A stretch of DNA of 64,000 bases, taken from NCBI RefSeq assembly GCF_016405855.1, contig NZ_JAEFCA010000002.1, positions 753,031-817,030 of the forward strand, written 5' to 3'. This DNA is from Flavobacterium sp. IB48. Lineage in GTDB: Bacteria; Bacteroidota; Bacteroidia; Flavobacteriales; Flavobacteriaceae. The translations under genes and the position numbers were made by a program. The notes beneath the pieces are model-generated. The model was not told the DNA's origin and searched no databases. It saw nothing but the letters and a program-made list of their open reading frames with translations. Below are positions 47,620 to 55,825 of the stretch, piece by piece (positions within the stretch are counted from its first letter, which is position 1; each line of letters starts with the position of its first letter).

Positions 47620-49035
47620 ATGACAAGAATAATTACGCTTTTCTGTATTTTTATAGCACAAATCGGCTTTTCTCAATCGGCTGAGAGTTATTTAGAAAAA
47701 ATCAGAAATAATGAAGCTCTCTTAACAGCTTTTTTTCAACAAATGCCTAAAGGAGGCGATTTACATCATCATTTTTCAGGATCAATTTATGCAGAACCGC
47801 TTTTAGAAAGAGCTATTGCTGAAGACTTTTATTTGAATCTAGAAACTATGGCAGTTTCTAAAACCAAACCTGAAAAAGGAAATTGGGAAAACTTTTCATC
47901 TCTTAAAAGCAAAGGAAAATTAGATTACTATCAGCAACAAGTTATGCAAACTTGGTCTATTAAAGATTACAATGGCTCCGTTCCTTCTGATGATCAATTC
48001 TTTGATTCTTTTATGAAATTTGAACCAACTATTGCAGGTCATTTTGCAGAAGGAATGCTCGAATTAAAAAAGCGTGCGATTGCAGAAAATGTGCTTTATA
48101 TTGAAACGCAATTATCGACAATTCCGTGCGATATGAATGTTTCAGATCTAACCGATTTCAATTCAAAATTACGCCAAGCCGCAGAACAGAAAGATGAAAA
48201 AGCCGTTATGAAACTTTTAGATGAATTGTATAAATCATTTCAGAAAAAAGATGCTAAAAAATATGCTTTAGATTTCAATAATAATTTCATTGCAAAACTG
48301 CATAAAGACTTAAAAATAGATGACGATAAATTTACGATGCGTTATCAAAACTTTGTGCTTCGTTTTATGGATCCTGTTGATTTATTTAAAAATCTGACAA
48401 TAGCTTTTATCTCTGCAAACGAAAGTAAATTGGTTGCTGGCGTAAACATTGTTTCTCCAGAGCATGGCGAAAATTCTATGAAAGATTACTGGCTTCATAT
48501 GGTAATGTTTAAATATTGCCACTCTAAATTTTCAGACGTAAAATATACGCTTCATGCAGGTGAATTGACTTTAGGTTTAGTTCAGCCAGAAGAATTGACT
48601 TGGCATATTAATGACGCGATCTATGTTGCGGGAGCAAACAGAATTGGTCACGGAGTTGATATTGCGTATGAGGCAAATTCATATGATTTATTAAAATATA
48701 TGTCGAAAAACAACATTCCGATTGAGATCAATTTAGCAAGCAACGAATTCATTTTGAAAGTAAAAGAAAACAGACATCCGTTTACGCTTTACAAAGAATT
48801 TAATGTGCCAATTGTGATCAGTACAGACGACGCCGGAATTCTAAGAAGCAGTATGACAGAACAGTATGTTATACTGGCAAAAAGATATCCCGACGTAAAT
48901 TATGAAACGATTAAAAAATACGTTTACAATAGCATCAATTACAGTTTCATTCAAGATGCTTCAGTAAAAAAACAATTACTGAAAGATTTAGATACTCGTT
49001 TTAAAACTTTTGAGGCGAATTTTTCTAAAAACTAA
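47620..49035 (+). CDS. Secreted adenosine deaminase
   Basis: Converts adenosine to inosine. The 471 residues start with a signal peptide (cleavage near IGFSQ), so it acts in the periplasm or outside, like the ADGF group. The zinc and active-site motifs are complete: H49/H51 in GGDLHHHFSGSIY, HAGE near 310, NRIGHGVDI and STDDAG near 390. It is longer than cytoplasmic deaminases (~340) because of an inserted helical stretch at about 160-230. It stands alone between two palindromic repeats. Confidence 0.93.
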   Translation: MTRIITLFCIFIAQIGFSQSAESYLEKIRNNEALLTAFFQQMPKGGDLHHHFSGSIYAEPLLERAIAEDFYLNLETMAVSKTKPEKGNWENFSSLKSKGKLDYYQQQVMQTWSIKDYNGSVPSDDQFFDSFMKFEPTIAGHFAEGMLELKKRAIAENVLYIETQLSTIPCDMNVSDLTDFNSKLRQAAEQKDEKAVMKLLDELYKSFQKKDAKKYALDFNNNFIAKLHKDLKIDDDKFTMRYQNFVLRFMDPVDLFKNLTIAFISANESKLVAGVNIVSPEHGENSMKDYWLHMVMFKYCHSKFSDVKYTLHAGELTLGLVQPEELTWHINDAIYVAGANRIGHGVDIAYEANSYDLLKYMSKNNIPIEINLASNEFILKVKENRHPFTLYKEFNVPIVISTDDAGILRSSMTEQYVILAKRYPDVNYETIKKYVYNSINYSFIQDASVKKQLLKDLDTRFKTFEANFSKN

Positions 49036-49059
49036 TCTTAAATCTATGTAAAAATTTCA

Positions 49060-49151
49060 CGCAGATTTTAAACCGATTTAGGTTGATTTAATAAAGTTTT
49101 TTTTAAAACAAAATACTAAAAATAAAATCCGTTTAATCTGCAAAATCTGCG
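49060..49151. repeat. Intergenic palindrome with CGCAGATTTT arms
   Basis: Arms CGCAGATTTT (49060-49069) and AAAATCTGCG (49142-49151) are perfect complements, with partly paired sequence between (AAACCGATTT with AAATCCGTTT). A further degenerate copy (CAGATTTGGCAGAT) continues to about 49195. It belongs to the same general style as the elements at 49522 and 57136. Confidence 0.65.
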
Positions 49152-49208
49152 AGAGTATAATTTTTCCCTCAGATTTGGCAGATCCAGCAGATAAAATTTA
49201 TTTAAATT

Positions 49209-49511
49209 ATGATTCTAGAAGCAGCATTTCTATACGTAAAACCAAACTTAGCAAATCAATTTGAAGCTGATTTTACTAAAGCAAGCCAATACATTTCATC
49301 AATCGATGGTTATTTAGGACATCGTTTAGAAAAGTGTCTCGAAGTCGAAAATAAATATCTTTTACTGGTCGATTGGAATACATTAGAAGATCACACATTA
49401 GGTTTTAGAACTTCTGAAGCGTATCTGGAATGGAAAAAGATTTTACATCATTACTACGAACCGTTTCCAATTGTCGAACATTTTGAAACGGTTTTTGAAA
49501 ACAAAAAATAA
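49209..49511 (+). CDS. ABM-domain monooxygenase-like protein
   Basis: A 100-residue dimeric alpha/beta-barrel protein starting MILEAAFLYVKPNLANQFEAD. The pattern of strand-helix-strand with YISSIDGYLGHRLEKCLE and YLLLVDWNTLEDHTLGFRTS is that of the antibiotic biosynthesis monooxygenase family. Such proteins oxidise small aromatics or just bind them; substrate unknown. It is transcribed alone between palindromic repeats. Confidence 0.88.
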   Translation: MILEAAFLYVKPNLANQFEADFTKASQYISSIDGYLGHRLEKCLEVENKYLLLVDWNTLEDHTLGFRTSEAYLEWKKILHHYYEPFPIVEHFETVFENKK

Positions 49512-49521
49512 AGTTTTCATT

Positions 49522-49605
49522 TTGCCGCAGATTAAAAAGGATTAAAAAGATTTTTTTAAATTTAAAATAATCTAATCTGTGTTAATCCTTTTTAATCTGT
49601 GGCAA
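49522..49605. repeat. Intergenic palindrome, TTGCCGCAGATTAAAAAGG type
   Basis: Arms 49522-49544 and 49583-49605 match at 22 of 23 positions. A related element lies at 57136-57220, with similar TTGCCACAGATTAAAA and AATCCTTTTAATC text. It lies between the ABM gene and rlmH. Confidence 0.8.
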
Positions 49606-49611
49606 AAAAAA

Positions 49612-49645
49612 TAAATTCGTGCGAATTAGTGTAATTCGTTGCAAA
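49612..49645. repeat. Half of the ACGAATTACAC repeat family
   Basis: Its reverse complement matches the left arm of the palindrome at 17007-17035 almost base for base. It directly abuts the previous palindrome, so two repeat families are joined here, 12 bp before the rlmH ATG. Confidence 0.7.
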
Positions 49646-49656
49646 AAACTTAACCA

Positions 49657-50130
49657 ATGAACATCAAACTTATAGCAATAGGCAAAACAGATAATAAATC
49701 GCTTCAGACTTTGATAGACGATTACACCAAACGCTTGTCATTTTACATCAAATTTGATCTGGAAATTATTCCTGATATCAAAAACGTAAAAAACTTATCT
49801 GAAAGCCAGCAAAAAGAAAAAGAAGGCGAATTAATCCTGTCTAAACTTTCAGCAACAGATCAATTGATTTTGTTGGATGAAAATGGAAAAACATTCTCAA
49901 GCGTTGGTTTTTCTGAAGAATTACAGAAGAAAATGAATTCTGGAGTTAAAACTTTAGTTTTCGTAATTGGTGGTCCTTACGGATTTTCTGAAACCGTTTA
50001 TAAAAAAGCACAAGGAAAAGTTTCTCTTTCGCTAATGACTTTTTCGCATCAAATGGTTCGTTTATTTTTCATAGAACAATTATATCGCGGATTTACGATT
50101 TTACGCAATGAACCTTATCATCATCAATAG
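49657..50130 (+). CDS. rlmH: 23S rRNA (pseudouridine-1915-N3) methyltransferase RlmH
   Basis: SPOUT-class methyltransferase modifying helix 69 of 23S rRNA. The 157 residues have the trefoil-knot motifs FVIGGPYGFSETV and LSLMTFSHQMVRLFFIEQLY and the typical C-terminal RNEPYHHQ. Length is normal. It follows two palindromic repeats with no identifiable promoter. Confidence 0.96.
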   Translation: MNIKLIAIGKTDNKSLQTLIDDYTKRLSFYIKFDLEIIPDIKNVKNLSESQQKEKEGELILSKLSATDQLILLDENGKTFSSVGFSEELQKKMNSGVKTLVFVIGGPYGFSETVYKKAQGKVSLSLMTFSHQMVRLFFIEQLYRGFTILRNEPYHHQ

Positions 50131-50184
50131 ATTCTTTAAAGGGGCAAAGATTCAGAGAAACAAAGGTTCAAAGTTTTTTAAGTT

Positions 50185-50817
50185 TTAAAAAATGTACTCT
50201 ACTGGGAGTTTATCAAGATTATATGTCACCTCTTTTTGCAATAGAATTTTATACTGGATATACTCTTCGTAGCTCATATTCTTGTCGAATAAAAACACTA
50301 AATCTGGTACTCTTTCAAACTTTATACTGTAAAATTGCTTTAGTATTTCTGAGATTTTTATTTCCTGATTAGCCATAAAAACCTGTTGTTTCCCTTTTTT
50401 AAAGTAAACTACAAAACTTCCTTGAGCAGGTCTTTCCATTTTATAAAACACTTTCGTGAAAGGAAGAAAAGCTAAATTCTTCCCTATAGAATCTGCATAA
50501 GAATAATAGTTTTCAGATTCTTCGTTTTGATGCATTTTCTCATTACGCTTTTTTTCCTGCATTTTAATTACTTCTGGGATTACCTTTTTTAATGGCAAGC
50601 GTTTGTCAATATTGAAAATCCAATTGGTTGAAATTATGGCGCTTTTTCTATTTAAATCTGCGATTGTATCTTTTCCCTCAACTTTAAAAAAGAGGTAAAT
50701 TGGCGAATGATCTTGTACGTCTTTTACAATTGAAACATTTGATTTTGGCAATAAAACGTCTTCTTTTTTTCCGCAGGAGAAAAGTAGGAAAGCTATAATT
50801 AAGGTGAAGTATTTCAT
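50185..50817 (-). CDS. Uncharacterised lipoprotein
   Basis: A 210-residue protein with a lipoprotein signal (MKYFTLIIAFLLFSCGKKED). I place the start at 50817 because it gives a normal short lipoprotein signal; the open frame has two earlier ATGs at 50841 and 50832. The mature part contains STNWIFNIDKRLPLKKVIPE and a C-terminal VPDLVFLFDKNMSYEEYIQYK. The LFDKNMSYEEYI segment is vaguely like the ExbD/TolR periplasmic domain, but this is weak. Function unknown. It is preceded by the palindrome at 50845-50946 and followed by CAAAG-type repeats. Confidence 0.75.
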   Translation of the reverse strand: MKYFTLIIAFLLFSCGKKEDVLLPKSNVSIVKDVQDHSPIYLFFKVEGKDTIADLNRKSAIISTNWIFNIDKRLPLKKVIPEVIKMQEKKRNEKMHQNEESENYYSYADSIGKNLAFLPFTKVFYKMERPAQGSFVVYFKKGKQQVFMANQEIKISEILKQFYSIKFERVPDLVFLFDKNMSYEEYIQYKILLQKEVTYNLDKLPVEYIF

Positions 50818-50844
50818 ATTTTTAAAATTCATTTTACACAAAGT

Positions 50845-50946
50845 TTGTCATTTCAACGAAGGAGAAATCTTCGCAAGTAACTCCGCAACGAGAATCCATT
50901 CTTTGTCGATCTAGCAACGAAGATTTCTCCTTCGTCGAAATGACAA
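50845..50946. repeat. Near-perfect 29-bp-armed palindrome between folP and a lipoprotein gene
   Basis: Arms 50845-50873 and 50918-50946 are complementary at 28 of 29 positions (TTGTCATTTC-ACGAAGGAG type) around a 44-base spacer. It lies between the folP stop and the next start on the minus strand. I recall similar sequence as a common repeat in Flavobacterium genomes. Confidence 0.85.
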
Positions 50947-50956
50947 AACTGGCGAT

Positions 50957-51781
50957 TTACAAACTCATTTTACCAAACAAAGTAACACATTCCATCGCTT
51001 CTTTCACATCATGAACTCTCAAAATTTTAGCTCCTTTTGTCAAAGCAATCGTATTCAAGAAAGTAGTTCCGTTTAAAGCTTCTTGAGGCGTAATGTCAAG
51101 TGTTTTATAAATCATTGATTTTCTAGAAATTCCAGCTAAAACGGGTAATTTCAAAAGATTAAAAAGTTCCATTTTCTGCATTACTTCATAATTCTGATCG
51201 GTTGTTTTAGCAAAACCGAACCCAGGATCTAAAATCAAATCGTTGATTCCTAAACTTCTTGCTTTTTTCACTTTTTCAGAAAAATAAAAAAGCATTTCTT
51301 TTATAATATCATTGTACTGCGTCAAACTTTGCATCGTCTGCGGATTGCCTCGCATGTGCATCATGATGTACGGAACATTATAATGCGCAATTACATCAAA
51401 CATTTTTTCGTCTAGTTCTCCAGCAGCAATATCGTTTATAATTGCCGCGCCACTTTCTATGCTCGCTTTAGCAACCTCAGCTCTAAAAGTATCGATTGAC
51501 AATAAAGTTTCTGGAAAGTGTTTTAAAATCAATTCTATCGCTGGCACAATTCGGTCAATTTCTTCTTGTTCGGTTACAAACTCAGCACTTGGTTTACTAG
51601 AATATGCTCCAATATCAATAAAAGTGGCTCCTTCTGAAAGCATTTTATCAACTCTCGAAATAATTTCGTCTTCGTTTTTATATTTTCCGCCATCAAAGAA
51701 AGAATTTGGAGTAACATTTAAAATTCCCATTACTTTTGGAATTTCCAAATCAATCAAACGGCCTTTACAATTAATTGTCAT
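50957..51781 (-). CDS. folP: Dihydropteroate synthase
   Basis: Joins p-aminobenzoate to 6-hydroxymethyl-dihydropterin pyrophosphate in folate synthesis; the sulfonamide target. The 274 residues hold VMGILNVTPNSFFDGG, FIDIGAYSSKPSA (ribonucleotide-like pterin site), LSIDTFRAEVA, IMMHMRGNPQTM, LDPGFGFAKT and LAGISRKSMI. Length is normal. It is divergent from the DUF1599 gene. Confidence 0.96.
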   Translation of the reverse strand: MTINCKGRLIDLEIPKVMGILNVTPNSFFDGGKYKNEDEIISRVDKMLSEGATFIDIGAYSSKPSAEFVTEQEEIDRIVPAIELILKHFPETLLSIDTFRAEVAKASIESGAAIINDIAAGELDEKMFDVIAHYNVPYIMMHMRGNPQTMQSLTQYNDIIKEMLFYFSEKVKKARSLGINDLILDPGFGFAKTTDQNYEVMQKMELFNLLKLPVLAGISRKSMIYKTLDITPQEALNGTTFLNTIALTKGAKILRVHDVKEAMECVTLFGKMSL

Positions 51782-51800
51782 TTGTTCTGTTATTTTTTAT

Positions 51801-51948
51801 TTCAGGTTTCAAGTCTCAGAACTTACGCAATCCAAGTCAACTTTAAACCTGAAACTTGAAACATTATATTTTAGTTTCAACTTCGTAGCATTAACACTTT
51901 GTTAAGAAAAAACTTGGAACAAAGAAAACCTTAAACTTGAAACTCTTA
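51801..51948. repeat. CAGGTTTCAAG-type repeats between folP and DUF1599 gene
   Basis: The text TTCAGGTTTCAAG (about 51801-51813) recurs inverted as CCTGAAACTTGAAAC (51849-51862) and again as TTAAACTTGAAACT (51931-51944). These are short inverted copies of one motif within 150 bp. They lie in the shared promoter region of two divergent genes. Confidence 0.6.
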
Positions 51949-51998
51949 AAAAATTATGCTTATTTTTGAAGAAATTTTAGCAAATATACAGCATATAA

Positions 51999-52541
51999 AT
52001 GAAGAATACTTCCCAAGAGTTTGATAATGTTATCGCGGTTTGCCGAACATTGTACATCAATAAAATGAAAGATTACGGTAGTGCGTGGAGAATTTTAAGA
52101 TTACCATCACTAACTGACCAGATTTTCATAAAAGCACAACGAATTAGAAGTTTGCAAGAGAACGATGTTCGCAAAGTTGACGAAGACGAAAAAGGAGAAT
52201 TTATCGGAATAATCAATTATTCGATCATGGCTTTGATTCAGTTAGAACTTGGCGTTGCAGATCAGCCGGATCTTGACGTTGAAAAAGCAACAGAATTATA
52301 CGATGCTAAAGTAAAATTGACTAAAGATTTAATGGAAGCTAAAAATCATGATTACGGCGAAGCTTGGCGCGATATGCGTGTAAGTTCTTTAACTGACCTA
52401 ATTTTGCAAAAAATTCTTCGCGTTAAACAAATTGAAGATAATAAAGGAAAAACTTTGGTATCTGAAGGTATCGATGCCAATTATCAGGATATGATTAATT
52501 ATTCTGTCTTTGCTTTAATTCTAAACCCTATAAACAAATAA
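51999..52541 (+). CDS. DUF1599 (Nmad1-like) protein with internal duplication
   Basis: A 180-residue soluble protein made of two repeats: NKMKDYGSAWRILRLPSLTD at about 21-40 and AKNHDYGEAWRDMRVSSLTD at about 117-136, each followed by a similar helix and a NYSIMALI / NYSVFALI segment. This is the DUF1599 family. It has been proposed, from genome analysis, to be linked to nucleotide modification, but is a constant neighbour of folP in Bacteroidota. Function not established. Confidence 0.88.
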   Translation: MKNTSQEFDNVIAVCRTLYINKMKDYGSAWRILRLPSLTDQIFIKAQRIRSLQENDVRKVDEDEKGEFIGIINYSIMALIQLELGVADQPDLDVEKATELYDAKVKLTKDLMEAKNHDYGEAWRDMRVSSLTDLILQKILRVKQIEDNKGKTLVSEGIDANYQDMINYSVFALILNPINK

Positions 52542-52555
52542 AATTTCAAAAAATA

Positions 52556-52610
52556 AAATCCCAAATTCCAACTTTAAAATTGGAGTTTAGGATTTAGAAA
52601 TTTGGAATTT
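52556..52610. repeat. CCAAATTCCAA-type palindrome
   Basis: AAATCCCAAATTCCAA (52556-52571) pairs imperfectly with TTGGAGTTTAGGATTT (52580-52595), and TTTGGAATTT (52601-52610) is another inverted copy. The element lies in the 87-bp gap before the BT_3928-type gene. Confidence 0.6.
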
Positions 52611-52628
52611 AAACCCTAAATATTTGCC

Positions 52629-53750
52629 ATGAAAAACATCATTACCCAATTCTCCCGATTATTTGTCGGCGTCTTATTTATTATTTCTGGATTAATAAAA
52701 CTGAACGATCCTGTTGGTTTCTCTTATAAACTGGCAGAATACTTTAGCGAACCTGTTTTTAATATGCCATTTTTAGAGCCGTTAACTTTAGGATTAGCAA
52801 TTTTCTTAGTTATTCTAGAAGTAGTTTTGGGTGTAATGCTTTTGGTTGGCTACAAATCAAAATTAACAATTTGGGCTTTATTATTATTAATCGTTTTCTT
52901 TACATTCCTTACTTTCTATTCTGCTTATTTTGATGTAGTAAAAGATTGTGGATGCTTTGGAGATGCTTTACACTTAACGCCTTGGCAGTCATTTACAAAA
53001 GATGTTGTTTTACTTTTCTTTATCTTGATTTTATTCATTAATAAAAAACTGGTAAAACCTTTATTTTCAAAATTGGTTACCAATATTATTACTTTAATCA
53101 GCATTATTTTATGCGTATTTATGGCTGTTTGGGTTTTAAATCATAATCCTATCAAAGATTTCCGTCCTTACAAAGTGGGAACAAACATCGAGAAAGGAAT
53201 GGAAATTCCTGAAGGCGCTCCAAAATCGGTTGTAGAAATGATTTTTATCTACAAAGTAAATGGTGTCGATAAAGAATTTACAGAGAAAGATTTAATGAAT
53301 ATTCCAGAAGGAGCGGTATTTGTTGATCGTAAAGACAAAGTAATTACCGAAGGCTACATTCCTCCTATTCATGATTTCACCATGACTAAAGATGATTCTG
53401 ATTATAAAGAAGAATTATTAAAAGAGCCAAAATTATTAATCTATGTAACTTATGATTTGAATTTATCGAATCCTGACGGAATGAAAAAGTTAGCAAAAGT
53501 TACTGCAGATGCAAAAGCAAAAGGTTATAAAGTAATCGGAATGACTGCTTCTGGAGCTGATGAAATAGCTAAAGCTAAAAAAGATTATGCTTTAGATATT
53601 GATTTTTATTTCTGCGATGGAACAGCTCTAAAAACTGTTGAAAGAGCAAATCCAAGTATTGTAGTTTTACATAAAGGAACTATCGTTCAAAAAGTACACT
53701 ACAACGACGTTGATGATTTGAAATTATCTGATGTAGCTTACGGTATTTAA
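52629..53750 (+). CDS. BT_3928 family protein (DoxX-like membrane part plus thioredoxin-like part)
   Basis: A 373-residue protein. The first 150 residues are a DoxX-like four-span domain (LFVGVLFIISGLIKLNDPVGF and KDCGCFGDALHLTPWQSF). A linker with another span at about 150-175 follows. The last 140 residues (about 230-373) look like a thioredoxin fold that lacks a CxxC (LIYVTYDLNLSNPDG, VIGMTASGADE). The architecture is the BT_3928 family and a usual neighbour of folP and tpiA. Role unknown, perhaps redox or lipid envelope function. Confidence 0.88.
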   Translation: MKNIITQFSRLFVGVLFIISGLIKLNDPVGFSYKLAEYFSEPVFNMPFLEPLTLGLAIFLVILEVVLGVMLLVGYKSKLTIWALLLLIVFFTFLTFYSAYFDVVKDCGCFGDALHLTPWQSFTKDVVLLFFILILFINKKLVKPLFSKLVTNIITLISIILCVFMAVWVLNHNPIKDFRPYKVGTNIEKGMEIPEGAPKSVVEMIFIYKVNGVDKEFTEKDLMNIPEGAVFVDRKDKVITEGYIPPIHDFTMTKDDSDYKEELLKEPKLLIYVTYDLNLSNPDGMKKLAKVTADAKAKGYKVIGMTASGADEIAKAKKDYALDIDFYFCDGTALKTVERANPSIVVLHKGTIVQKVHYNDVDDLKLSDVAYGI

Positions 53751-53769
53751 AATACCAACTAAAATAATT

Positions 53770-53812
53770 TATTAAACGCCAATTTCCTTTTCAAGGTTTT
53801 GGCGTTTTTTTT
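53770..53812 (+). terminator. Terminator after the BT_3928-type gene
   Basis: AAACGCCAA (53774-53782) pairs with TTGGCGTTT (53799-53807), then a run of eight T. It lies 24 bp past the stop. Confidence 0.85.
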
Positions 53813-53836
53813 CATTTATAAAATCCTTTCAGTAGA

Positions 53837-54292
53837 ATGTTTAAAAATCATATTGACATAAAGTTAAAGCACAAAAAATTCATTAAAGAAGTATGCGAAA
53901 CAGAAATTGTATTCGCATTAAAAAGCAAAAACGGATTCGCTACTTCTTACTCTAATGAATTTGAAGACGAAGATGGAGAACCAATAGAAATCATTTGCTT
54001 TTGGTCAAAAGAAATTATGGCAAAAATATGTGCAAAAAACGAATGGGACGATTATCATCCTGCAGCAATTAATCTATCTGATTTTCTTGAAAATTGGTGT
54101 ATTGGCATGCATAACGATGGATTGCTGGTTGGAACAAACTTTGATCAACACCTTTTTGGCTATGAAAGTGAGGGCTATAATTTGATTCTAGAAATAATAA
54201 CAGAATTAAAAAAGACAAAAAAAGAATTAGATCTTAAAAAATTCGAAAATATAGAAGATTTTGAAAATCAAACGAAGAAAACAATTAGATAG
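53837..54292 (+). CDS. DUF2750-like protein
   Basis: A 151-residue soluble protein. FIKEVCETEIVFALKSKNGF, IEIICFWSKEIMAKICAKNEWDDY and INLSDFLENWCIGMHNDGLLVGTNFD match the DUF2750 pattern. The FLENW motif is the clearest mark. No catalytic signature is seen. It starts 25 bp after the terminator, so it is a separate unit, and has a lysine-rich C-terminus. Function unknown. Confidence 0.78.
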   Translation: MFKNHIDIKLKHKKFIKEVCETEIVFALKSKNGFATSYSNEFEDEDGEPIEIICFWSKEIMAKICAKNEWDDYHPAAINLSDFLENWCIGMHNDGLLVGTNFDQHLFGYESEGYNLILEIITELKKTKKELDLKKFENIEDFENQTKKTIR

Positions 54293-54321
54293 AAGGATAT
54301 AAATAATTTAAAAAATAATCC

Positions 54322-54329
54322 TACATTTG
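54322..54329 (+). promoter_or_regulatory. -7 element upstream of the 54355 lipoprotein gene
   Basis: TACATTTG, full TAnnTTTG match, 25 bases before the ATG. There is no clear TTG at -33. Confidence 0.45.
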
Positions 54330-54354
54330 GTCAAACCAAAAACTATTTTTAATC

Positions 54355-54810
54355 ATGAAAAAACTTCTAAAGATTTCAGTTTTACTAGTCCTAATTTTTA
54401 CTACAGGATGCGATTCACCTCAAATAAATTGTGAAACTGGACCTGTAATTTATACTTTCGAATTTGTTGATAAAGATTCTGGAGCAAATTTGTTTGACAA
54501 TGGTACTTTTCCTCCACAAACGCCTGTGACAGTAACCGATTTAAATCAAAATAAGATAATTCAAACCACTTATCTGAAAAGTAACAATTCAGATCGTGCT
54601 TTGTTAGTATTAGGATTTGTAGAAGGAACATTTAAGTATGCGGTAAATATTGGAGACAAACCTGCCTTTGAATTATCTGTTGTTACAGAAAGAGTAAAAG
54701 GAAGCCAATGCAGTAATATCGTAAAAAAGGCAACTGAAATTAAAAATGCTGAATATCAAGAAGAAAAAACAACTGGAATTTATAAAATTCTCATGAATAC
54801 AAAAAACTAA
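54355..54810 (+). CDS. Uncharacterised lipoprotein
   Basis: A 151-residue protein with a lipoprotein signal (MKKLLKISVLLVLIFTTGCD, acyl C20). The mature part is a beta-rich domain with two further cysteines (C26 and C122) that could form a disulfide. GPVIYTFEFVDKDSGANLF and TEIKNAEYQEEKTTGIYKIL are its recognisable landmarks. I assign no family. It probably sits on the outer membrane, and its own -7 promoter element suggests separate transcription. Confidence 0.75.
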   Translation: MKKLLKISVLLVLIFTTGCDSPQINCETGPVIYTFEFVDKDSGANLFDNGTFPPQTPVTVTDLNQNKIIQTTYLKSNNSDRALLVLGFVEGTFKYAVNIGDKPAFELSVVTERVKGSQCSNIVKKATEIKNAEYQEEKTTGIYKILMNTKN

Positions 54811-54840
54811 AATCCATTTTACATTCTACATATTCTATTC

Positions 54841-55500
54841 ATGAAAAAACTCATTAAAACACTTGCTTTCTCGTTCTCCATTTTATTTTACATTGCAGGT
54901 TACAGCCAAATAAAAAATGAAAATCAACGCTACATTTTCTTTTTTCACAACAAATTCGTAGAAGAAAACGATCTAAATGTAGCTCATCCAGAATATGGTA
55001 AAGCAGAATACAATGAGATTTTAGAATCTTATAGAAAAGATAACTTTATTGTCTTTAGTGAAAAAAGAAAGAAAAATACAAATGCTGTCGATTATGCACA
55101 AAAAATTGCAAAACAGATTAAAGCATTGATGAAAAAAGGTATTCCGCCAAACCATATCACTGTAATCGGAACTTCAAAAGGTGGCTATATTGCACAATTC
55201 GTTTCGACTTTTGTGGCTAACCCTGACATGAATTTTGTTTTCATAGGTTGTTTTATGGACACAGATATAGATCAAATTCCCGATCTTAATTGGTGTGGAA
55301 ATATTTTGACTATTTATGAAAAATCAGATATTTACGGAGTTTCTGCTATTAAAAGAAAAGAAACTTCTAAATGCAAAATAGATCATTTTAAAGAAATTGA
55401 ACTTAATACAGGCCTAAAACATGGCTTTTTGTACAAAGCTGCAGACAATTGGATTGCTCCAAGCAAAAAATGGGCAAATGGAAATTATGAGCTGAATTAA
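54841..55500 (+). CDS. Secreted alpha/beta hydrolase-like protein
   Basis: A 219-residue protein with a signal peptide (about 1-22, cleavage near AGYSQ). The nucleophile elbow is ITVIGTSKGGYIAQF (serine in GTSKG), with the second half carrying a plausible acid in TIYEKSDIYGV and histidine in GLKHGFLYKA. Strand-helix order fits an alpha/beta hydrolase fold, and the family is likely esterase or peptidase like. Substrate unknown. It lies 30 bp after the lipoprotein gene. Confidence 0.75.
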   Translation: MKKLIKTLAFSFSILFYIAGYSQIKNENQRYIFFFHNKFVEENDLNVAHPEYGKAEYNEILESYRKDNFIVFSEKRKKNTNAVDYAQKIAKQIKALMKKGIPPNHITVIGTSKGGYIAQFVSTFVANPDMNFVFIGCFMDTDIDQIPDLNWCGNILTIYEKSDIYGVSAIKRKETSKCKIDHFKEIELNTGLKHGFLYKAADNWIAPSKKWANGNYELN

Positions 55501-55514
55501 AGATTCAAAAACAT

Positions 55515-55560
55515 AAAAAGAAGTCTTCAATAATTTTAATTTTATTGAAGACTTTTTTTG
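55515..55560 (+). terminator. Terminator after the hydrolase gene
   Basis: AAGTCTTCAATA (55521-55532) pairs with TATTGAAGACTT (55543-55554), then a T-run. From 55561 to 55750 I see only AT-rich sequence with no gene. Confidence 0.85.
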
Positions 55561-55757
55561 TTGAAACCTGACGTTTTTTTGATTAAAATCTTCTTCTTGA
55601 AATAAAATTTTTATCATTTTTTTTCTTCTAAAATAGCTTCATAAAAAAGAAACGTCATTTTCAGCCTCTACTATTACGATTTCAAAACGTTTTTTTCAAC
55701 CAAAAAACAGCGTTTTGTTACAAAATGAACGACTCTTCAAATTTTGTTAATGTACAA

Positions 55758-55786
55758 TTGGCATTCCATTTGTTTGTTTAACTTTG
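55758..55786 (+). promoter_or_regulatory. Consensus promoter of the tlpA-like gene
   Basis: TTG (55758-55760), 18 bases, then TAACTTTG (55779-55786). The start site would be near 55792, about 34 bases before the ATG at 55826. tpiA, 56 bp past the tlpA stop, may be read from the same promoter. Confidence 0.7.
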
Positions 55787-55825
55787 TGAATTCAGTACCA
55801 TAATAAAAAACAATTTTAATAAAAT

